DNA from: Candidatus Gastranaerophilales bacterium
Lineage (GTDB): Bacteria > Cyanobacteriota > Vampirovibrionia > Gastranaerophilales > Gastranaerophilaceae
Length of the DNA: 10,649 nt
Direction of reading: 5' to 3'
Assembly (NCBI GenBank): GCA_944326495.1
Contig: CALVEE010000094.1
Span: forward strand, 1 to 10,649
Within the stretch, counting starts at the first letter, position 1; each line of letters starts with the position of its first letter. Shown here one piece after another: positions 1 through 6,017 of this stretch. The position numbers were made by a program, and so were the translations under genes. The notes under the pieces were generated by a model that worked only from the letters and a program-made list of their open reading frames with translations, made no database searches and was not told where the DNA came from.

Positions 1-1630
1 TATGGAGTCTGCCTTCTTTAGCCTGTGCTAAAGCTCTTCTTAAAGTATCATTTGCAATACCTTTTGCCTTCATATCCATTTGAAGTGCTGTTATACCGTC
101 ATCATTACCTGTAACTTTAAAGTCCATGTCACCTAAAAAGTCTTCAATTCCTTGAATATCAGTTAAAACTACAGGTTCTCTGCCAGGTTCTGTAATCATA
201 CCCATTGCAACACCGCCTATCATGCATTTAACAGGAACACCGGCGTTCATAAGTGCCATTGAAGAACCGCAGGTTGAACCCATAGATGTTGAACCGTTTG
301 ATTCTAATACATCTGATGTTACGCGGATTGTGTATCCGAATTCTTCCTGTGAAGGAAGCGCCGGAACGTTAGCTCTTTCTGCTAAGTTTCCGTGTCCTAC
401 TTCACGTCTTCCCGGGCCTCTTAGAGGTTTAACTTCACCTACTGAAAAACCGGCGAAGATATATTTGTGCATATAAGTTTTTACAGTTTCCGGATCAACA
501 CCGTCCAATTCCTGCTTCATGCCAGGTCCTGCAAGAGTTGCAACAGATAAAATCTGTGTTTGGCCTCTTGTAAATACAGCAGAACCGTGAGCACGCGGAA
601 TTACGCCGACTTCGCACCATATAGGACGAACTTCGTTCGGTTTTCTGCCGTCTGCTCTAACGCCCTCATCAAGAATCATTGCACGCATAATTTTCTTTTC
701 TGCAGCTTTAAATTCTTCAGCAACAAAGTCGATTCCGGTTTCTTCGATAATCTGATGAATATAGTGATCCTCCGGAAGTGCTTCAACTTTTTCTTTAACA
801 AGTTTTTTAGCTTCTTCAAGTTTATTTTGTCTGTATTCTCTGTCAAAGATGTGATATGCATCAAAAATCATATCGTGTGCAACTTCATCAATAATATTTT
901 TAAGTTCGGTTGTATCATAAGGATTTACAAACTCTTCCTTAACAACACCGCAAGCCTTTGCAAATTCAACCTGCGCTTCACACTGTTTTCTGATTTCAAC
1001 CTGTGCAAACTCAACAGCTTCCATAATATCGTCTTCTGTTACGAATTTACATCCGGCCTCAACCATAATAACGCTGTCGTGTGTACCTGCTACAACGATA
1101 TCCAAATCGGATTTATCTGCCTGCTGGTGAGTAGGGTTTGCAATAAGTTCACCGTCTACCTTTGAAACTCTAACTGCACCAATCGGGCCTTCAAAAGGAG
1201 CGCCTGAAAGCATTAATGCGCAAGAAGCACCTAACATAGCCAATGTGTCAGGCTGATTCTGCTGGTCGTAGCTGAATAGCTGGGCTACAATTTGAATATC
1301 ATTTCTATATCCTTTTGGGAAAAGGGGTCTTATGGGTCTGTCTATTAAACGTGAAACAAGAATAGCTTTATCGCTTGCCTTGCCTTCCGAACGGTTGTAA
1401 CCACCCGGGATACGCCCGATTGAAGACATCCTTTCTTCATAATCAATAAGAAGCGGGAAAAAGTCTATCCCTACTCTTGGTTCTTTACTAACTACGCAGT
1501 GAACGAATAACATAGTATCGCCGCAGCGTACAGTAACACTTCCGTTTGTTGATTTTGCATACTTGCCGGTCTCAACGGTAACTGTTTTACCACCGATTTC
1601 TAACTGAAAACTTTTTGTTTCCGGTACCAT
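1..1630 (-). CDS. pnp: Polynucleotide phosphorylase (PNPase), 3' end outside the window
   Basis: PNPase degrades RNA 3'-to-5' by phosphorolysis, releasing nucleoside diphosphates, and works in the cytoplasm as a trimer, often with RNase E in a degradosome. The frame stays open from the ATG at 1630 to the window edge, giving 543 residues of a protein usually about 700 long. The first RNase PH domain (about residues 1-220) carries the conserved stretch GRIPGGYNRSEGKASDKA and then RLIDRPIRPLFPKG. A helical linker follows, then the second RNase PH domain with GPGRREVGHGNLAERA, the phosphate-site serine region ESNGSTSMGSTCGSSMALM and the catalytic aspartate motif GDMDFKV. The KH and S1 RNA-binding domains would lie beyond base 1. 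AAGGA five bases before the ATG supports the start. rpsO, the usual upstream neighbour, is not here; a small membrane protein gene closed by a terminator precedes it, so pnp probably has its own promoter. Identity is essentially certain. Confidence 0.97.
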   Translation of the reverse strand, partial: MVPETKSFQLEIGGKTVTVETGKYAKSTNGSVTVRCGDTMLFVHCVVSKEPRVGIDFFPLLIDYEERMSSIGRIPGGYNRSEGKASDKAILVSRLIDRPIRPLFPKGYRNDIQIVAQLFSYDQQNQPDTLAMLGASCALMLSGAPFEGPIGAVRVSKVDGELIANPTHQQADKSDLDIVVAGTHDSVIMVEAGCKFVTEDDIMEAVEFAQVEIRKQCEAQVEFAKACGVVKEEFVNPYDTTELKNIIDEVAHDMIFDAYHIFDREYRQNKLEEAKKLVKEKVEALPEDHYIHQIIEETGIDFVAEEFKAAEKKIMRAMILDEGVRADGRKPNEVRPIWCEVGVIPRAHGSAVFTRGQTQILSVATLAGPGMKQELDGVDPETVKTYMHKYIFAGFSVGEVKPLRGPGRREVGHGNLAERANVPALPSQEEFGYTIRVTSDVLESNGSTSMGSTCGSSMALMNAGVPVKCMIGGVAMGMITEPGREPVVLTDIQGIEDFLGDMDFKVTGNDDGITALQMDMKAKGIANDTLRRALAQAKEGRLH

Positions 1631-1644
1631 TTTTTCCTTCTTTC

Positions 1645-1665
1645 TCCGGCTGCTCGAAAGCCGGA
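1645..1665 (-). promoter_or_regulatory. Hairpin in the pnp 5' leader
   Basis: On the minus strand a 7-bp stem TCCGGCT / AGCCGGA with a 7-nt loop lies 14 nt upstream of the pnp start codon, just before its Shine-Dalgarno site. In enterobacteria pnp is autoregulated through RNase III cleavage of a leader hairpin followed by PNPase attack. This stem is much shorter than that one, so a similar role is only a guess. No T-run follows, so it is not a terminator. Confidence 0.4.
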
Positions 1666-1702
1666 TTCTTCCATTAATTCTACTAAACAAATTTCATGTC
1701 TA

Positions 1703-1713
1703 ATTATATTATA
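1703..1713 (-). promoter_or_regulatory. Candidate -10 region for pnp
   Basis: The minus strand reads TATAATATAAT here, two overlapping consensus -10 hexamers, 73-83 bases upstream of the pnp start and just downstream of the terminator of the preceding gene. No good -35 box is visible; a T-run sits about 16 bases upstream. A separate pnp promoter is required by the terminator at 1733-1768, which makes this the best candidate. Confidence 0.4.
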
Positions 1714-1732
1714 AACATATTAAATCCGCAAA

Positions 1733-1768
1733 AAATAAGAGCCTGAAATTAATTTCAGGCTCTTATTT
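1733..1768 (-). terminator. Rho-independent terminator of the 169-aa gene
   Basis: A perfect 16-bp stem (AATAAGAGCCTGAAA... against its complement) surrounds a TTAA centre, so the whole 36 bases are self-complementary. On the minus strand the stem overlaps the TAA stop of the gene ending at 1767 and is followed directly by a run of T (complement of the A-run at 1730-1735). It should end that transcript before pnp. A T-run is present on only one side, so it is mainly a minus-strand terminator. Confidence 0.85.
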
Positions 1769-2276
1769 ATGCTTTTACATCCTCAAGTACCGGCTGAATA
1801 TCAAGTTTCGAAATAGTACGTGAAGCTTTTGCAAATTTATACGTTCCGGGGGGAGTTGTAACAGCAAGTGATGTCGCAAAACCTGCCGATAAACCTGCTA
1901 CTAGTCCGGCGACAGTCGATAGAATTTGTTTTAAAGTAGAAGCTTTTCTTGTTAAAGCTATCGGAATAACAAGCCCGGCTAAAGCACCTCCACCCGTTAT
2001 TAAGCGGGAAGTCATTCTTCTTTTTTTGATATCTTCTTCGGAAGAATTTTCTGTTACAAATTTTTGAATTTTAGGAGCTGCTTCCATTATATCCCGATAA
2101 GATTGCTCAAATTTATCAGTGTCTTTGCTTGCAACTGTAAGCTTTCCGGCTTCCTGCCCGTTAGAGTCAACTACACGATACAAAACTCTGCCATTTTCAG
2201 ATGCTCCTACTCTCTGAATATTACCGTAAGAGCTTTGCTTAAATCCACCTACGCCTATGTTAATTCCATTAACCAT
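1767..2276 (-). CDS. Hypothetical protein with two predicted membrane segments
   Basis: I do not recognise this 169-residue protein. Its N-terminal ~85 residues are polar (MVNGINIGVGGFKQSS..., then VLYRVVDSNGQEAGKLTV, which looks like beta strands). A basic KKRR patch at 85-88 precedes two Gly/Ala-rich hydrophobic segments, about 92-108 and 118-139, joined by a short basic turn (TRKASTLK). That is the pattern of a membrane hairpin with both ends and probably the N-domain on the cytoplasmic side. There is no cleavable signal peptide. The ATG at 2276 has GAAGGCGG about 5 bases upstream and a promoter-like sequence 35-65 bases upstream. The gene is monocistronic: promoter in front, strong terminator overlapping its stop. 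Adjacency to pnp may be incidental. That it is a real gene is fairly sure; its role is unknown. Confidence 0.75.
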   Translation of the reverse strand: MVNGINIGVGGFKQSSYGNIQRVGASENGRVLYRVVDSNGQEAGKLTVASKDTDKFEQSYRDIMEAAPKIQKFVTENSSEEDIKKRRMTSRLITGGGALAGLVIPIALTRKASTLKQILSTVAGLVAGLSAGFATSLAVTTPPGTYKFAKASRTISKLDIQPVLEDVKA

Positions 2277-2312
2277 AAAACCGCCTTCACACTACATAAT
2301 ATTTATATTCCT

Positions 2313-2340
2313 ATATTATAATAAACGTATGGAAATTCAA
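2313..2340 (-). promoter_or_regulatory. Promoter of the 169-aa membrane protein gene
   Basis: On the minus strand TTGAAT (2335-2340) and TAATAT (2313-2318) are separated by 16 bases; a perfect TATAAT overlaps at 2315-2320 with a 14-base spacer. It ends 36 bases before the ATG. It is sigma70-like and read from sequence only. Confidence 0.45.
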
Positions 2341-2424
2341 GAATTTGCTAGTTTGTTAAATTTTGTAAAGTGGTTTTAATGAATAGAATTTGCGGAAAAA
2401 TTAACATTTTTCACGCAAATTCCC

Positions 2425-2667
2425 GGCTCTACTGTCCTGTAAAAAAAGATTATAAGTCAGTCATTAGTCTGCTTATAACTGTCATGCTGAATAGCCGTCA
2501 AGGAATAAAAATTTATCCCTTACCCCCGATTTTCTACACTTTCAGGATGACAAAACTTACAAGACGACGTTTTATTTTATTGTCTGGTTGACTTTATTAT
2601 ACGAGGAATATCTTTTATCTGCTGCATCTTGCTTTTTTATGATTATTTTTTACCGGGCTGTTGAGTC
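2425..2667 (+). mobile_element. MITE-like element M1, no transposase
   Basis: The left end reads GGCTCTACTGTCCTGTAAAA, 18 of 20 bases identical to the left end of M2 at 8619 (GGCACTACTGTCCGGTAAAA). The right end, about 2646-2667, is a less well preserved inverted copy (TTTTTTACCGGGCTGTTGAG). The ~90 bases inside the right end (2577-2664) align with the reverse complement of 8619-8739: both read TTTTATTGTCT, then an ACTTT block, AGGAAT, a TGCTTTTTT block and TTTTTTACCGG. At 243 bp and without a coding frame it can only be non-autonomous. The flanks TTCCC and CTCATTAGGGA look like two halves of an R1 palindrome. Confidence 0.6.
2481..2551. repeat. 71-bp inverted-repeat sequence inside M1
   Basis: The ends GTCATGCTGAA (2481-2491) and TTCAGGATGAC (2541-2551) are inverted copies with one mismatch. 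The interior contains a second imperfect palindrome at 2500-2521 (AAGGAATAAA / TTTATCCCTT). Short dispersed elements with GTCATNCTGAA / TTCAGNATGAC ends are widespread in bacterial intergenic DNA, so this is probably a small repeat that inserted into M1. That origin is inference. Confidence 0.55.
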
Positions 2668-2698
2668 TCATTAGGGATGCTGTATACTTGGCGCAGCA

Positions 2699-2887
2699 CC
2701 CTCCCTTATGAGGGAGGGCTGGGGTGGGTGCTGATTGAGGTTAAGAAGTTTTTATATTTAGAAGTTTGAGAGAAATAAATTTTACAATAATTCTTAAAAA
2801 TTTGTTTGTTTAACCTTAAACTCTTATTTTTACTAATTTTTCCCTTACGGGGCAGCACCCTTCCTAACCTTCCCTCATTAGGGAAGG
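2699..2887 (+). repeat. R1 palindromic pair (REPIN/MITE-like), copy A
   Basis: A 189-bp unit is built from two inverted halves. The left half is the hairpin CCCTCCCT-TATG-AGGGAGGG (2699-2718) followed by a G-rich tail GGGGTGGGTGCT. The right half is AGCACCCTTCCTAACC followed by the hairpin CCTTCCCT-CATT-AGGGAAGG (2868-2887). About 110 bases of AT-rich DNA lie between, ending in a small CCC-TTAC-GGG hairpin. The two tails are complementary, so the whole unit can fold into one cruciform. TTGGCGC(A)GC-type sequence flanks it on both sides (2689 and 2900), suggesting the real unit is slightly longer. A second full copy lies at 8831-8972 in reverse orientation. Confidence 0.75.
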
Positions 2888-2926
2888 AACACCGGACGCT
2901 TGGCGCCTGCTTACTCCTTGTTGAGG

Positions 2927-2946
2927 TAATAGTGTCCAAATAAAAA
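2927..2946 (+). repeat. Orphan element end related to M3
   Basis: TAATAGTGTCCAAATAAAAA matches the end of M3 (ACTAGTGTCCAAGAAAAA) closely. It is preceded by CTCCTTGTTGAGG, the same kind of broken R1 palindrome that precedes M3 (CTCCCTCTTGAGGG). I see no matching right end downstream; an R2 repeat starts 15 bases later. It is probably the remnant of a deleted copy. Confidence 0.4.
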
Positions 2947-2961
2947 CAGAAAGAACTGTTC

Positions 2962-3030
2962 CCTCTCCTTACGGGAGAGGAGCAGCCGTGTTTGAGGCGG
3001 GAGCCGTAAACTACGGATGCGGTGATGGGG
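2962..3030 (+). repeat. R2 palindromic repeat, copy a
   Basis: The unit begins with the hairpin CCTCTCC-TTACG-GGAGAGG (2962-2980), contains a second small hairpin CCGTA-AAC-TACGG (3004-3016) and ends in a GGTGATGGGG tail. The layout (CT-rich/GA-rich palindrome, internal hairpin, GGTGA-GGGG tail) is shared with R2 copies near 8531 and 9020, though the internal hairpin sequence differs. Confidence 0.5.
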
Positions 3031-3073
3031 CAAAAAAGTAAAATCTAATCTGTAGTGTAGAAAATAAGTTAAT

Positions 3074-3182
3074 GTCAGGCACTGCCTGACCTACTACTAC
3101 TTTAAGCCTCACGGCTTAGCTGGTTCAGCCTGTTCGCTATCCGGACTCACGTCCGTCCGCAAATCTGCTGTCTTGGATTTGC
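3074..3182 (-). other. Run of hairpins, candidate structured RNA or composite repeat
   Basis: Read on the minus strand, five stems follow one another with little space between: GCAAATC with a 10-nt loop (3159-3182); CGGAC-GTGA-GTCCG (3142-3155); GCTG-AAC-CAGC (3119-3129); TAAGCC-GTGA-GGCTTA (3103-3118); GTCAGGC-AGT-GCCTGAC (3074-3090). Two carry a GTGA loop closed by C-G, which is the stable GNRA tetraloop form only on this strand. No open frame with gene-like character covers it. I do not recognise an RNA family. It may be a functional RNA, part of a larger mobile element, or a set of fused palindromic repeats. Confidence 0.4.
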
Positions 3183-3237
3183 TCCACGCTAACAGAGCTT
3201 CACTTTTAAGCCCGCTGTTGTCCGCTAAAAAAAGCGC

Positions 3238-3262
3238 ATAAAAATGGTGTGTGCATTTTTAT
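3238..3262. other. AT-rich hairpin upstream of the synthase promoter
   Basis: ATAAAAATG and CATTTTTAT form a perfect 9-bp stem with a 7-nt GTGTGTG loop. On the minus strand a T7 run follows a few bases later, so it could stop antisense transcription out of the synthase promoter region. On the plus strand it lies just before the -35 box. No gene reads into it, so the role is open. Confidence 0.3.
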
Positions 3263-3273
3263 ATAATCTTTAC

Positions 3274-3302
3274 TTGCGGGGGGTAAATATATAGTGTAAA
3301 AT
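3274..3302 (+). promoter_or_regulatory. Promoter of the homocitrate/isopropylmalate synthase-type gene
   Basis: TTGCGG (3274-3279) and TAAAAT (3297-3302) are separated by 17 bases. The -10 ends 24 bases before the ATG at 3327, with a strong AAGGAGG Shine-Dalgarno at 3315-3321. It is sigma70-like; the -35 is weak. Confidence 0.5.
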
Positions 3303-3326
3303 ATTTAAACAGGCAAGGAGGAGTTT

Positions 3327-4631
3327 ATGGCAAAAATTTATTTCGTGGATGTTACAAATCGAGACGGAGTGCAGACTTCAAGACTGGGGCTTGCGAAATT
3401 ACAAAAAACAATTATAAACTTAATGCTTGATGATATGGGTATAACCCAATCAGAATTCGGATTCCCGACTACCATGCACGAATTAAATTACCTTAACGCC
3501 AATCTGGAACTTGTAAAAAGAGGTGTTATAAGAAAAACAAAACTCTCTGGCTGGATGAGAGCTATAGCAGAAGATGTAGAAAAATCTTTTACAAACTGTC
3601 CGCTTCTTGAAAACTGCAACCTGTCACAATCCACATCAGACCAGATGCTTCAGGGCAAGTATTTAGGCAAAAAAAATCGTGATGATATCTTAAGAATGAC
3701 CTGTGAAGCTGTCGAATATGCAGTTTCTAAAGGAGCTAAAATAATCGGTGTAAACGCTGAGGACGCATCAAGAAGTGATTTAGATTTCTTGATTAAGCTT
3801 GCAAAAGAAGCTAAAAAGTGCGGTGCTTACCGTTTCAGATACTGTGATACTTTAGGTTATGAAGATCCGCAGACTGCATATGAAAGAATTTACCGTCTTG
3901 CACAAGAAACCCAAATGCCTGTTGAGCTTCATTATCATAATGACTTGGGGATGGCAGTTGCCTGCTCTGTAGAGGGAGCAAGAGCGGCAGTAGATGCAGG
4001 AGTCGATGCTTATATAAACACAGCAATAAACGGTATGGGGGAAAGAGCCGGTAATGCAGATTTAGTTTCCTGCCTGCTTGCCTGCTTAAAATCTGCAGGG
4101 TTTAAAAATAAATACCGGATTGATGAAAATATTGACTTAAGCAAATCCTGGAAACTTGCCAAGTATACAGCTTACGCATTCGGACTTCCTATTCCGATAA
4201 ACCAGCCTGCTGTCGGAGATAACGCATTTGCCCACGAATCAGGAATTCACGCTGATGGAGCGTTAAAAGACAGAAGAAATTATGAATTGTATGATTTTGA
4301 AGAATTAGGAAGAGGTGAGCCGGAAATAATTGAAACAGGGCGCATGATTACAACCGGAGAATACGGAGGGATAAAAGGTTTTAGAAATGTTTATGACAAA
4401 CTGGAAATAGAGTTTAAAGATGAAAATGAAGCCAGAAATATTCTTGAACTTGCGCGTTACGCTAACGTACACACCCAGAAACCTTTGACAGAAAGCGAAC
4501 TGAAATTTATCTATCACTATCCTGATATTGCAGCCAGAATAATGACTGTTTCTCCGTTCTATGAACCATCCGGAGAACTCCAAAAGAGATTAGAGAGCGG
4601 AAACATCGCCATGCCTCATCACATAATCTAA
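3327..4631 (+). CDS. DRE-TIM acyl-CoA carboxylate transferase (homocitrate / 2-isopropylmalate / Re-citrate synthase-like)
   Basis: The enzyme condenses an acyl-CoA (usually acetyl-CoA) with a 2-oxo acid on a divalent metal inside a TIM barrel. At 434 residues it shows the family marks in order: DVTNRDGVQ (8-16) with catalytic Arg12 and metal-binding Asp13, Glu43 in SEFGFP, the metal-ligand pair His202/His204 in HYHND, the signature NGMGERAGN (235-243) and HESGIHADG (303-311). After the barrel only ~120 residues remain, too few for the full LeuA-type allosteric domain of ~510-residue 2-isopropylmalate synthases. Length and the HESGIHADG region fit homocitrate synthase (NifV/LysS) or the anaerobic Re-citrate synthase. 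lysA follows 75 bp downstream, but LysA belongs to the DAP route, which needs no homocitrate, and no nif genes are seen. Re-citrate synthase feeding glutamate synthesis in a fermenter is a plausible alternative. The fold and reaction class are certain; the substrate is not. Confidence 0.85.
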   Translation: MAKIYFVDVTNRDGVQTSRLGLAKLQKTIINLMLDDMGITQSEFGFPTTMHELNYLNANLELVKRGVIRKTKLSGWMRAIAEDVEKSFTNCPLLENCNLSQSTSDQMLQGKYLGKKNRDDILRMTCEAVEYAVSKGAKIIGVNAEDASRSDLDFLIKLAKEAKKCGAYRFRYCDTLGYEDPQTAYERIYRLAQETQMPVELHYHNDLGMAVACSVEGARAAVDAGVDAYINTAINGMGERAGNADLVSCLLACLKSAGFKNKYRIDENIDLSKSWKLAKYTAYAFGLPIPINQPAVGDNAFAHESGIHADGALKDRRNYELYDFEELGRGEPEIIETGRMITTGEYGGIKGFRNVYDKLEIEFKDENEARNILELARYANVHTQKPLTESELKFIYHYPDIAARIMTVSPFYEPSGELQKRLESGNIAMPHHII

Positions 4632-4692
4632 CACGCTTTTATAAGTTATTGCGAGCTTGTAAACATTTTTCTGTTTTGATAACATGGAGGTT

Positions 4693-4710
4693 ATGAAAGG
4701 AGTGTTATGA
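4693..4710 (+). other. Possible 5-codon leader frame coupled to lysA
   Basis: ATG AAA GGA GTG TTA TGA encodes MKGVL, and its TGA overlaps the lysA ATG as ATGA. GGAGG lies only 2 bases before its ATG, which is too close for good initiation, and the frame itself contains the AAAGGAG Shine-Dalgarno of lysA. It may be chance, or it may couple or tune lysA translation. Confidence 0.2.
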
Positions 4711-6017
4711 GCGAGAATCAATTTATCAAACCGGTTACAACTGAAAAGAAAAATAATCTAACGATAGGCGGATGTGATTTAACTGAACTTGCCCGAATGT
4801 ATGGCACTCCTTTATACGTAATTGATGAAACTACACTAAGAGGTATTTGTAAAAGCTATAAAAAGGCTTTTGCTGAATATAGTAATATAAAAATGATGTA
4901 TGCTTGTAAAGCATTGTGTACATCTGCAATTATAAGAATACTTGATGAAGAAGAATTCGGGTTTGATACTGTTTCGGCAGGTGAAATCTATACGGTATAT
5001 AAATCCGGAGTTGACATGCAGAAAGTGTTATTCAATGGGAATAATAAGTCCGCACGAGAGATACAGCTGGCACTTGACTATGGTGTCGGCAGGTTTTCCG
5101 TTGATAATTTCCACGAGGCAGAGTTATTAAATGATATAGCCTCTAAAAAAAATATTAATGTTAAAATTCTTCTAAGAATTACTCCCGGGATTGAATGTCA
5201 TACCCATGAATACATTAAAACAGGACAAACAGATTCAAAGTTCGGATTCGATCTGAGCCAAATTGACGAGATTATAAGCCTTATTAAAACAAAATATAAA
5301 AACCTAAACCTCAGAGGGCTTCATGCACATATTGGCTCCCAAATCTTCGATACTCAATGTTACTATGATGAAGTAGAAATTCTTGTTAAGGAAATTGCAA
5401 GAATAAAAAATATACATGGAATAGTTCTTGACGAAATGAATATTGGAGGCGGGTTAGGTGTTAAATATACAGAAGAAGACAATCCGCCATCTGTTAGAGT
5501 TCTTTCAGATGCGGTTACAAATGCTATGAATAAGTATGCTATTGAGATTCCGACCATATACATAGAACCCGGCAGAAGCATAATATCCACAGCAGGTGTA
5601 ACATTATACACGGTAGGTAGTACAAAACAGGTTCCAAACGGAAGAAAGTATGCAGCTATAGACGGCGGTATGGCCGATAATCCGCGTCCCGGAATGTATC
5701 AGGCGAAATATTCTGCTGAAGTCGTGAATAAAATAAATTCAAAAGAAAAAGAATTGGTTACTTTAGCCGGACGATTCTGTGAAAGTGGCGATATATTAAT
5801 TGAAAATATTGAGCTTCCGCAGCTTGAAGCAGGTGATATTATTTGCGTATACAATACCGGAGCATATAATTATTCAATGTCATCCAATTATAATCGGGTA
5901 GAAAAACCGGCTATGGTACTTGTAAATAATTCTCAATCTGATATTATAGTATATAGAGAGACATTAGATAATCTCATTGCTAATGATAACATTCCCGATA
6001 GGTTGAAAAGAAAATGA
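4707..6017 (+). CDS. lysA: Diaminopimelate decarboxylase
   Basis: LysA removes CO2 from meso-2,6-diaminopimelate to give L-lysine, the last step of the DAP pathway, using pyridoxal phosphate; it competes with peptidoglycan synthesis for meso-DAP. The 436-residue length is normal. It is a fold-type III enzyme: the alanine-racemase-like barrel carries the PLP lysine Lys68 in YACKA, HAHIGSQ (206-212), the phosphate-binding GGGLG (247-251) and EPGR (287-290). The C-terminal beta domain supplies CESGD (358-362), whose cysteine reaches the active site of the dimer partner, and GAYNYSMSSNYN (385-396). AAAGGAG four bases before the ATG fixes the start. The stop overlaps the cdaA start by 4 bases (ATGA), indicating coupled translation. 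The 75-bp gap upstream is too short for a lysine riboswitch, and no terminator is visible in it, so read-through from the synthase gene is likely. Confidence 0.96.
   Translation: MSENQFIKPVTTEKKNNLTIGGCDLTELARMYGTPLYVIDETTLRGICKSYKKAFAEYSNIKMMYACKALCTSAIIRILDEEEFGFDTVSAGEIYTVYKSGVDMQKVLFNGNNKSAREIQLALDYGVGRFSVDNFHEAELLNDIASKKNINVKILLRITPGIECHTHEYIKTGQTDSKFGFDLSQIDEIISLIKTKYKNLNLRGLHAHIGSQIFDTQCYYDEVEILVKEIARIKNIHGIVLDEMNIGGGLGVKYTEEDNPPSVRVLSDAVTNAMNKYAIEIPTIYIEPGRSIISTAGVTLYTVGSTKQVPNGRKYAAIDGGMADNPRPGMYQAKYSAEVVNKINSKEKELVTLAGRFCESGDILIENIELPQLEAGDIICVYNTGAYNYSMSSNYNRVEKPAMVLVNNSQSDIIVYRETLDNLIANDNIPDRLKRK

Larger units (their letters stand above)
2277..3326. other. Gene-free repeat island 1
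   Basis: About 1.05 kb separates the divergent genes at 2276 (minus) and 3327 (plus). I find no convincing coding sequence. In order it holds the promoter of the 169-aa gene, MITE-like element M1 with a smaller inverted-repeat sequence inside, a full R1 palindromic pair, a lone element end, an R2 repeat, a minus-strand hairpin run and the promoter of the downstream synthase gene. The repeats are clearly GC-richer than the linker DNA between them. Confidence 0.8.

Noticed and set aside
222..1165. Plus-strand frames of 84 and 201 codons (222-476 and 560-1165) and a minus-strand frame at 676-864
   Set aside because: All lie within pnp in other frames or on the other strand. The 201-codon one is full of Phe, Asn, Cys and Lys, as expected from antisense of AT-rich coding DNA.
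2370..2591. Plus-strand 73-codon frame
   Set aside because: It runs across the left end of M1 and the 2481-2551 repeat, has no good Shine-Dalgarno and no protein-like pattern.
2706..2939. Minus-strand 77-codon frame
   Set aside because: It is made almost wholly of R1 copy A and its flank; the product is a low-complexity translation of repeats.
3074..3182. CRISPR array
   Set aside because: The palindromes differ in sequence and spacing; there are no identical direct repeats with unique spacers and no cas genes.
3099..3220. Minus-strand open stretch through the hairpin run (KSEALLAWSKSKTADL...)
   Set aside because: It has no start codon with a Shine-Dalgarno and is explained better by the hairpins; a read-through tail only.
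4632..4706. Lysine riboswitch before lysA
   Set aside because: The gap is 75 bases, far shorter than an L-box (about 170 or more), and the conserved helices are not visible.
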